This document shows positions 44,221 to 52,000 of a stretch of 64,000 nt of DNA, one piece after another. Source of the DNA: Akkermansiaceae bacterium (GTDB lineage: Bacteria; Verrucomicrobiota; Verrucomicrobiia; Verrucomicrobiales; DEV007); the NCBI GenBank assembly GCA_024233005.1, contig JACKQE010000009.1, positions 157,616-221,615 of the forward strand, written 5' to 3'. The notes under the pieces were generated by a model that was not told where the DNA came from, did no database searches, and saw nothing but the letters and a program-made list of their open reading frames with translations. Within the stretch, counting starts at the first letter, position 1. Every line of letters begins with the position of its first letter. Position numbers and translations under genes: made by a program.

Positions 44221-45825
44221 ATGAAGAAGCTTCCGTCCTATTCACGACGTGATTTCCTGGAGCAGGCCGCCGCTGCCGCCACGGTGCCATTGGCTGGTTT
44301 TGCGGCGAGCCGGCCGGCAGATGCCCAAGCCGCTGGGGATCGCTCCGGGGCGATTGAAATCGGCTCGCGCTTGGAACTGATGGTCGATGATTTTTTGATC
44401 GATTCCCTTTCCGGGAAGGCGCAATGGGTGCTCCATCATCCCGAAGCCAAAGAGATCGCCCTCGAGCACGACTCTCCTTGGGAGGGAAGCGGGACTGGTT
44501 ACCACAGCGTCTTCAAGGATGGTGATCGCTACCGCATGTATTACAAAGCGTGGCATCTCGACGTGCAGCCGCCTGGCAAGGTCAATACCGGCACTCATCC
44601 CTTGTTCTGCTGTTATGCGGAAAGCGACGACGGCGTGAAGTGGCACAAACCGGAACTGGGACTTCACGAGTTTCAGGGATCGAAAAAGAACAATATTGTG
44701 TTGGTTCCCGGTCCGGCCGGGGCGGCGGTCGTCGATCCGGGACATCCGGCGGTATTCAAGGATGAAAATCCCGACGCTCCCCCCGAAGCCCGTTACAAAG
44801 CCATCATCCGCTCCTCCAAGCCCCATGGTCTGCTCGCCTTTCAGTCGCCCGATGGGTTTCAGTGGACCCCGATGAGTGACGGTCCGGTGATCACAGCGGG
44901 TGCGTTCGATTCCCAGAATCTCGCGTTTTGGGATTCCGCGCGCTCGGAATACCGCGCCTATTGGCGGGTCTTCACCTCCGGAGTCACTGATGGGAAAGAC
45001 TGGAAGCCCGAGGGGTCCCGGGCGATTCGCACCGCCACGTCAAAGGACTTTCTCCACTGGGAGAACCAGACCGATGTGACCTACGTTGATTCCCCTTTGG
45101 AACAGCTCTACACCAACGGTGTCAAACCCTACCACCGGGCGCCTCATCTTCTGCTTGGTTTTCCGACCCGCTATGTTGAGCGGGGCTGGTCCGACAGCAT
45201 GCATGCCCTCCCGGAGGAGGAGCATCGCGAATGGCGTGCCAAGGCCAGCCTTCGCTACGGGACGGCTCTCACGGAAGGACTGTTTATGGCCAGCCGGGAC
45301 GGGGTCTCTTTCAAGCGGTGGAATGAAGCCTTTTTGCGTCCGGGCATGGAGAGGCCGGGCACTTGGCACTACGGGCATCAGTACATTGCCTGGCAGCTGG
45401 TCGAGACCCGGTCAGGTTTCGAGGGAGCTCCCCATGAACTGTCCCTCTATGCCACCGAGAGCTATTGGACTGGGATCAGCAGCGCGCTGCGGCGGCACAC
45501 CATGCGGATGGATGGCTTTGCCTCTCTGCAGGCTCCGCTGAGCGGTGGGGAATTCGTCTCAAAGCCGCTTGTTTTTGCGGGGAGCAAGCTCAACCTCAAT
45601 CTGTCCACTTCGGCGGCGGGGGACATCCGGGTGGAACTTCAGGATCCCTCAGGCAAGGCCCTTCCCGGATTCGCCCTTGATGACTGTCCTCCGGTATTTG
45701 GGGACACTCTGGAACGCACCGTCACCTGGAAAAAGGGCGGAGACCTCACTGCCCTTGCGGGAAGGCCCCTGCGGCTCCGCATGGTCCTGCGGGACGCTGA
45801 TTTGTTCGCCCTGCAGTTTGTTTGA
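44221..45825 (+). CDS. Tat-exported beta-propeller, glycoside-hydrolase-43/32-like protein
   Basis: A 534-residue protein starting at the ATG at 44221, with a Tat-type signal (YSRRDFLEQAAAAATVPLAGF). The body resembles five-bladed propeller glycosidase-like proteins found in PVC genomes: MVDDFLIDSLSGKAQWVLHHPE, GDRYRMYYKAWH, CCYAESDDGVKWHKPELGL, VFKDENPDAPPEARYKAI, AFQSPDGFQWTPMSDGP, EYRAYWRVFTSG and KDFLHWENQ. A C-terminal beta domain closes it (about 450-534). It may act on or bind plant- or algal-type glycans, consistent with the neighbours, but catalytic acids were not verified and family assignment is approximate. Confidence 0.7.
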   Translation: MKKLPSYSRRDFLEQAAAAATVPLAGFAASRPADAQAAGDRSGAIEIGSRLELMVDDFLIDSLSGKAQWVLHHPEAKEIALEHDSPWEGSGTGYHSVFKDGDRYRMYYKAWHLDVQPPGKVNTGTHPLFCCYAESDDGVKWHKPELGLHEFQGSKKNNIVLVPGPAGAAVVDPGHPAVFKDENPDAPPEARYKAIIRSSKPHGLLAFQSPDGFQWTPMSDGPVITAGAFDSQNLAFWDSARSEYRAYWRVFTSGVTDGKDWKPEGSRAIRTATSKDFLHWENQTDVTYVDSPLEQLYTNGVKPYHRAPHLLLGFPTRYVERGWSDSMHALPEEEHREWRAKASLRYGTALTEGLFMASRDGVSFKRWNEAFLRPGMERPGTWHYGHQYIAWQLVETRSGFEGAPHELSLYATESYWTGISSALRRHTMRMDGFASLQAPLSGGEFVSKPLVFAGSKLNLNLSTSAAGDIRVELQDPSGKALPGFALDDCPPVFGDTLERTVTWKKGGDLTALAGRPLRLRMVLRDADLFALQFV

Positions 45826-45948
45826 CGATATCCCTGGATCCTCTGCAGGGGGGTTTGCCTGACGGGAGAATTCAGGATGAGGGCTTGAAGACTCATCCGG
45901 TCTCTGATTCAGTGGCGGAGAAAGTAGGAATCAACCTGCAGGCGAAAA

Positions 45949-46302
45949 ATGGCCATGAATCCTGAATCCTCAGACTCTGAAGCGTCCGATCGGGGAATCG
46001 TGAATGGTCAGGAGAATGGTGATTGGGTGGAGCGTTATGCCCGCAGCCACCAGCATGCCATGAACCGGGCCTGCCACATGGTGGGCATCCCGATGATCGC
46101 TCTGTCGGTTTTGCTGGCGGGAGTTCTCTTTATCGTCCCGGGATTTTGGCCGGTGCCGGTAGCCCTGTTTTTGGTGGGGTGGATGCTTCAGTTCATCGGG
46201 CACGCCTTCGAAGGAAAACCTCCCGAGTTTTTTCAGGACTGGCGCTTTTTGTTTGTCGGCCTGCGGTGGTGGTTTTCCAAATTACGCCGACAAATTCCAT
46301 AA
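45949..46302 (+). CDS. Mpo1-like (DUF962) membrane protein
   Basis: A 117-residue protein (an ATG at 45955 is also possible). The family hallmark HQHAMNRACHMVGIPMIALSV, then two hydrophobic helices, then FIGHAFEGKPPEFFQDWRF, carries the conserved His residues and GHxxFEGxPP motif. Yeast Mpo1 and relatives are iron-dependent dioxygenases that alpha-oxidise 2-hydroxy fatty acids. It directly precedes the PKS/lipid block on the same strand (about 580 bases before the PKS), so a lipid-related role is plausible, though shared regulation is unproven. Confidence 0.8.
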   Translation: MAMNPESSDSEASDRGIVNGQENGDWVERYARSHQHAMNRACHMVGIPMIALSVLLAGVLFIVPGFWPVPVALFLVGWMLQFIGHAFEGKPPEFFQDWRFLFVGLRWWFSKLRRQIP

Positions 46303-46883
46303 AAATTGGAACGCGGGGTGGTTCATTCGAAAGTTTTGGCTCAGCCAAAGGGAATGATCTTCCTATGCCCCGGCAGCTTTCCGGTAACAAGGCCACCGCA
46401 GATCCGGGTTCTGCAAGGCTGGTCTTTCGGGGGGGCGTCCCAGGGGTGAGCATCCGTCCTCTGGCGCCCAGTCCAAAGCATTCATGCGTGACCACAGGGG
46501 GAGAGTGGCTCCACGGTTCCCCGATGCGGGAGACGAACTCAGAAAATGGATCGGATCACGTGAGGGGACTCTTGGACGGGTTGGGAACTGGTCAGGAGTT
46601 TTTGGTAATTGGCGCCCTACTTCATCGCAAACCACCATCCTTGGCCTGCTCTATCGAAAACGCTTCAGGGAAGAAAGGTTCGGGCAATTTCCGGGAAACG
46701 AAGTTGCAGAATTTTACGAAGAGTCGAAATTCGCGGTTTTTGTAAGCCATCATACCTTTGAGCGAGCGGTTCCTGGTTTTACGCAACGATTTCCTGACGA
46801 TTTTGGGTGGTTGCCCGGGGGATTTTCGTCAGTGGAGGTGGCTTCAGAGAAAACATTGTTTCGGGCCCTGTTAGTGATTTTCC
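46303..46883 (+). other. Gene-poor 580-bp leader before the polyketide synthase
   Basis: No ORF here has domain motifs or the composition of the neighbours; overlapping frames of up to 135 codons look like chance. The last 200 bases are slightly richer in A and T than the first part. I saw no tRNA, inverted repeat with T-run, or clean -35/-10 pair. It probably carries the promoter and long leader of the PKS operon, or remains of a lost gene. Confidence 0.45.
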
Positions 46884-49010
46884 ATGGATAAAGAAGATAT
46901 TGCAATTATTGGAATGGCTTGTCGCTTTCCAGGTGGTCTGAACAACATAGAGTCTTTCTGGAATTTTTTGCTCGAAGGCAGAGACGCGGTGGTTGAGGTG
47001 CCGTCCGATCGATGGAATATCAGCCGGTTCTATGACCCCGAACCGGGCGTGGTGGGCAAGTCCATTGCCAAATGGGGAGGCTTTGTGGATGGAATCGACC
47101 AGTTCGACCCCCAGTTTTTTGGTATTTCGCCCCGGGAAGCCCCCTACATTGATCCCCAGCAACGGTTGTTGCTGGAAACAGCCTGGGAGGCGATCGAAAA
47201 TGCAGGGATTGTTCTGGATCTGGAAAACGGGACCAATATCGGAGTTTTTACCGGGATCTCCCATACGGATTATCAGAGCATACAAGGAAGCGCGAATGAC
47301 CGGGCTGCGATCAGTCCGCATTCCCCCACGGGTAATGCCCACAGCATTGCCGCGAACCGGATTTCCTACTGTCTGAACCTGCTGGGGCCAAGTATCGCGA
47401 TGGACACGGCGTGTTCATCAGCCTTGTCCGCCGTTCACATTGCTTGCGAGCAACTTGTGGATAACAAATGCGAAATGGCGTTGGCGGGCGGGGTCACGGT
47501 GATGATCACCCCGGACGGCTTCATCGGATTCTCCCAGGCGGGAATGCTGTCCCCGGATGGCAAGTGCAAGGCCTTTGATGCGTCCGCCAACGGCTTCGTC
47601 CGGGGGGAAGGCGCCGGTATGGTGCTGTTGAAACCTTTGACCAAAGCACTGGCCGATGGAGATCCCGTTTATGCGGTGATTCGAGGATCTGCCGCCAATC
47701 AGGACGGGCACACCAATGGGATTTCTCTGCCGGGCGAAGATGCCCAGCGAAGGCTGGTCAAACAGGCCTGTGTCGATGCCGGAATCGACCCGCTCCACAT
47801 TGCCTACGTCGAGGCCCACGGGACGGGAACCGCCGTCGGAGATCCGATCGAAGCCCACGCGTTGGCAGGCGCATTGTGCGAAAACCGCTCGGCCGGCAAT
47901 CCCTTGCCGATCGGTTCAGTGAAGTCCAATCTGGGGCATCTGGAAACTGCGGCTGGCATCGCCAGCCTGATCAAGGCTGCTTTGATCGTCAACCGGGGTC
48001 AGATTCCGCCCAGTATCCATTTCGACACCCCGAACCCGCACATTGATTTTGAGGAGTGCCGCCTCCGGGTTCCGACCAAGGTGGAGTCATTTCCGGTTAT
48101 CCCAGGGGTGCCCAGGTTGGTGGGGGTCAATTCTTTCGGCTTCGGGGGTGCCAACGCCCACGTGATTGTGGGAGAGCCGCCAACGGCTACGAGGATGGCC
48201 ACGACTTGCCAAACGATCCCCGAGCGTCCATGGCCCATCGTGTTGTCGGCCCGGTCAGAGGAGTCCCTTCAGTCCGTCGCGCAGGAGTTGGGCGATTGCT
48301 TGGACCATGCCGGGGGCGGAGCTGGGAATCGCTGGGAGCTTGCTGATTTGGTGTATACCTTGGGAGCTCGGAGAAATCATCATCCCTATCGGCTGACGAC
48401 AGTGGCAACGTCCCCTGCTGATTTGGTGGAGAAACTCCGCTCCTTTTCCGCGGAAGAAGGGGAAAGCACCAGTTTGCGGGATTCGTTCACTCCCGCTCCG
48501 GAGCACCCTCTGAGAGTTGGGTTTGTCATGAGCGGCCAAGGTCCCCAGTGGTGGGGGATGGGCCGTCAATTGATGGCGTCGGAGCCGGTGTTCCGTGACG
48601 CCATCGTGGCTTGTGCCGCAGCCATGGAGCCCCATGCCAGCTTCTCTCTCCTGGAAGAGCTGGGCCGCGATGAAGAGAACAGCCGGATCAAGGAGACCGA
48701 AGTCGGGCAACCGGCGATTTTTGCCATGCAGTATGCGTTGGCGACGTTGTGGAAATCCTGGGGGGTGCATCCTGCCGCGATCACCGGGCACAGTGTGGGC
48801 GAGATTGCGGCCGCCTGTGTCGCTGGGATTCTGACGATGGAGGAAGCGGCCCGCGTCATCGTGATCCGCGCCCGGGTCATGAATGAATGCGCCAGGGGGG
48901 AAGGCACCATGCTGGCCGTGGGGCTTACCGAAGAGGACGCGACCGCATTGATCGCCACGAACGGGGATGAATCAGTTTCAATTGCCGCTTTCAACGCCCC
49001 ACCTCCCTGA
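46884..49010 (+). CDS. Highly reducing type I PKS, part 1: KS and first part of AT (frame broken)
   Basis: 708 codons from the ATG at 46884. KS (1-430): DTACSSA at 174-180 with active Cys177, His312 in EAHGTGT and His352 in KSNLGHLE, all intact. A KS-AT linker is followed by the AT with GQGPQWWGMG near 551-560 and the nucleophile elbow GHSVGE at 635-640 (Ser637). The frame ends at a TGA at 49008-49010 just after AAFNAP. One missing base near 49002/49003 explains this: restoring it gives NAPRSLTLSGPEA, the usual AT sequence, and joins this part to the frame that continues to 54574. Restored length is 2563 residues. It carries out iterative chain extension, presumably with malonyl units. Confidence 0.85.
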   Translation: MDKEDIAIIGMACRFPGGLNNIESFWNFLLEGRDAVVEVPSDRWNISRFYDPEPGVVGKSIAKWGGFVDGIDQFDPQFFGISPREAPYIDPQQRLLLETAWEAIENAGIVLDLENGTNIGVFTGISHTDYQSIQGSANDRAAISPHSPTGNAHSIAANRISYCLNLLGPSIAMDTACSSALSAVHIACEQLVDNKCEMALAGGVTVMITPDGFIGFSQAGMLSPDGKCKAFDASANGFVRGEGAGMVLLKPLTKALADGDPVYAVIRGSAANQDGHTNGISLPGEDAQRRLVKQACVDAGIDPLHIAYVEAHGTGTAVGDPIEAHALAGALCENRSAGNPLPIGSVKSNLGHLETAAGIASLIKAALIVNRGQIPPSIHFDTPNPHIDFEECRLRVPTKVESFPVIPGVPRLVGVNSFGFGGANAHVIVGEPPTATRMATTCQTIPERPWPIVLSARSEESLQSVAQELGDCLDHAGGGAGNRWELADLVYTLGARRNHHPYRLTTVATSPADLVEKLRSFSAEEGESTSLRDSFTPAPEHPLRVGFVMSGQGPQWWGMGRQLMASEPVFRDAIVACAAAMEPHASFSLLEELGRDEENSRIKETEVGQPAIFAMQYALATLWKSWGVHPAAITGHSVGEIAAACVAGILTMEEAARVIVIRARVMNECARGEGTMLAVGLTEEDATALIATNGDESVSIAAFNAPPP

Positions 49011-49012
49011 CT

Positions 49013-52000
49013 TTGTCCGGTCCTGAAGCCTCTTTGCAAGCGATGGCTGCGGAGTTGGAATCCAGAGCGGTTTTTGCCCGTTTTGTCCGGGTGGATCACC
49101 CGTTCCATCACGCCTTCATGCAACCGGCGGCGGATGCCATGGAAAAAGCCATGGCTGCCCTCACGCCGAGGGAGGAAACGATTCCTTTTTTCAGCACCGT
49201 GACCGGCGAACGGTGCTCAGGCGTCGACTGCACGGCGGGTCATTGGGCCCGGGGGATCCGGCAAGCGGTGCAATTTGTGTCGGCAGTCAATGCCATGGCG
49301 GATCAGGGGGTGGACGTGTGGTTGGAGATCAGCGCCCACCCGGCACTAGCCCTGTCGATTCAGGAATGCCTCGCCGCCCGCGAAACCAAGGCCCCCGTGG
49401 TCTCTTCGGCACGACGGGAACGCGAATTCGAATCCACATTGGAAGCGGCAATGGAACTCCACCGTCTCGGTGTGGTCCTCGACTTCTGCGGCCTGACACC
49501 ATCCCGCAAGCTGCTCCCGCTTCCTACCTACCCATGGAACAAAAGTCGCTGGTGGCATGAATCCTCCGAACTGCGCGAAGGTCGGCTGGGCCCTGGAGGC
49601 AAAGGTCTTCTGGACATGCGTCTGCCCCGTGCGACACCGACCTGGATCACCCGGCTCGATGAGCGTCACATGGCCTTTCTCCGCGATCACAAGGTGGACA
49701 CCCATGTGATTTTTCCGGCGGCGGCTTTTGTGGAAATGGTGCTGGAAGCGGGCCTTGTCGTTTTCGAAGGGCGGCCGTTCGCGATCGAGGATTTCGAAAT
49801 TCGGAAGCCTCTGATTCTCTCGGATCCCCCCACCGGATTGATTCTCGAATTGAGCTGGGATCCCACTGAACGCACGTTCAAAGTCCAAAGCCGCTTCGAG
49901 CCATCGGAAACGTGGTCGGTCCACGTGGTGGGGTCGATGAGAGCCGAGCGGGTGGAATCTTCATTTGGAGAGTCGGATTGGAAAAAACCGGCCCCGGATT
50001 TGCTCGAAGTCGGACCAGGTGACTTTTATGAGTATATGGCCGGGCTCGGATTGAAATACGGACCTGAGTTCAAACCGCTCCAGAAGCTTCATGCGGGCGG
50101 CGGTCAGTCCTCCGGGGTCGTGGCGCTTTCGCAAAAGTCCGCCGGACGGACCCAGGAATACGCGTTGCACCCGGTTTTGCTGGACGGTGCGCTCCATGTG
50201 TTCTCCGCCGGAGCACGGACCGTGGAAGAAAGACGCGCGGGAATGAAGCTTCCGGTGCGGTTTGCCCGGATCCTGTTCCTCCAGTCGCCCGGAGCCTCCA
50301 GCCGGGTCAGTGCCAACGTTCTGCAATGCAATGAGGAACTGATCGAAGGGCGCATAGGTCTCTACAATGAATCGGGACAACCGTGCGTGCTGGTCGACGG
50401 ATTCCGGGCTGTCGCCATGAGTTCGGTAAGACGGGCCGGGTCTTCCGGGGGAACCCGTGATTTGGTCTACCATGTTGATTGGGAGCGAACCGCAGACGTG
50501 GATTCCCGGCCAAGGCTGAAGCCCGTTCCCTTGTCACAGCTTCACCACGCCGCCCGGAACGCGTTGGACAAAGTGCTTGCCCTGCGTGGACAGGAACGTC
50601 TCGAGGCGGTCATGGCGGCGGAGGATGACCTCGCCGCCGCCCAAATCACCAACGGTCTGCGTGAGTTGGGGGTGGATCCCAAGAGCGGAGAGGTTTTCAC
50701 GGCATCGTCGCTCAAGATCGCCGAGGCGATGCTGCCGGTATTTCATCGCTTGATGGAAAAACTGACTCGTCGGGGCATCATCCAGGTTTCCGGTGATGGC
50801 TGGCTTCCAACAGAAAGGTTTGACGGGATTGCCGATTCGGCGGCGGAGACCCTGAAACAATTTTTCACCAACCACCCCGGGCACTTGCCCGAAGGCATGC
50901 TCTGTGCCGCGACCGGGGCCGATTTTGCTCCGATTCTGCGAGGGGAAGAGGAGGCCGTACAGGCGCTCTTCAGCGGTCCGGGAGCGGATTTGCTGGAGCA
51001 ATTTTATGGAGACGGGCTTTTCGCCAGTCATTGGATGACAGGAATCGCCAGTGCGGTCAAAGAAGCCGCCGACCACCTGCCGGAAGGCCGGGGGCTGCGG
51101 ATTCTTGAGGTGGGCGCCGGGACCGGCGGTCTTGCCGCTTACATCCTGCCTCAGTTGGAGAGGGGTCTGCACACCTACGTCTTCACGGACGTTTCGGCGG
51201 GCTTCTTCCTGCCGGCCCAACAGAAGTTGGCCCAGTTTCCTGAGGTCGATTACCGGATTTTCAATCTCGACCATTCTCCCGAAGCACTCGACCTTGGGAA
51301 GTTTGATTTCATTGTCGGCACGAATGTTCTGCATGCCGTGGCCGACGTCCGGAAAAGCATCGGTTATCTCCATGAACTGCTGGTGCCCGGCGGGACTCTG
51401 GCCTTCATGGATGTGGCCACGCCTCAGCTTTGGACCGAGGCGATCTTTGGCCTGACGAGCGGGTGGTGGCACCTTACCGACCGCGACCTTCGCCCTGATC
51501 AGCCGTTGCTTTCAAGGCAGCAGTGGGAAGAGGTGCTGCTTGGTGCGGGATTTGCGGAAGCATTGAGCCTCCCGGGGATGCATGGACCGGAAGGCGGAGA
51601 AGGACAGGTCGGGCTTTTCGCCAGAAAGGCCTGGGAAGAGCCGGCCTCCGTCACCGAAGCCCTTCAAGTGCCTCAGCAAACATCCTGGGTTGTCTTTGCC
51701 GACGCGTCAGGATTGGGCGCTCTCCTGGCGGAATCTCTCCGTGCCTCAGGAGTCCGCTGCCGGGTCGTGACCAGAGGCGATGCGTTCGAATCCAATGGCG
51801 GGGATCAATTCACCATTTCTGGGGAATCGGTGGCGGACTGGACCACCTTGTTTCAGACCTGGGACAAAGAGGACTGCCCCCAGCGATTTGTCTATCTTTG
51901 GACCCTCGACGAGCAGGTCGGCGACGACGGAGCCGGTGTCATTCAAGGCATCGACGTGTTGCTCAACTTTGCGCACCTCCTGCACCAAACCTTCCCTGCG

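Noticed and set aside
46484..46891. A 135-codon plus-strand frame ahead of the PKS start
   Set aside because: No domain or signal sequence; overlaps the PKS start and competing frames; treated as non-coding leader.
48993..49013. Programmed frameshift in the PKS
   Set aside because: No slippery heptamer or downstream stem was seen, and one missing base restores a normal AT sequence; deletion or error is simpler.
49013..49020. TTG at 49013 as a true start for a separate PKS subunit
   Set aside because: The resulting protein would begin inside the AT domain without its nucleophile Ser; no Shine-Dalgarno is visible.
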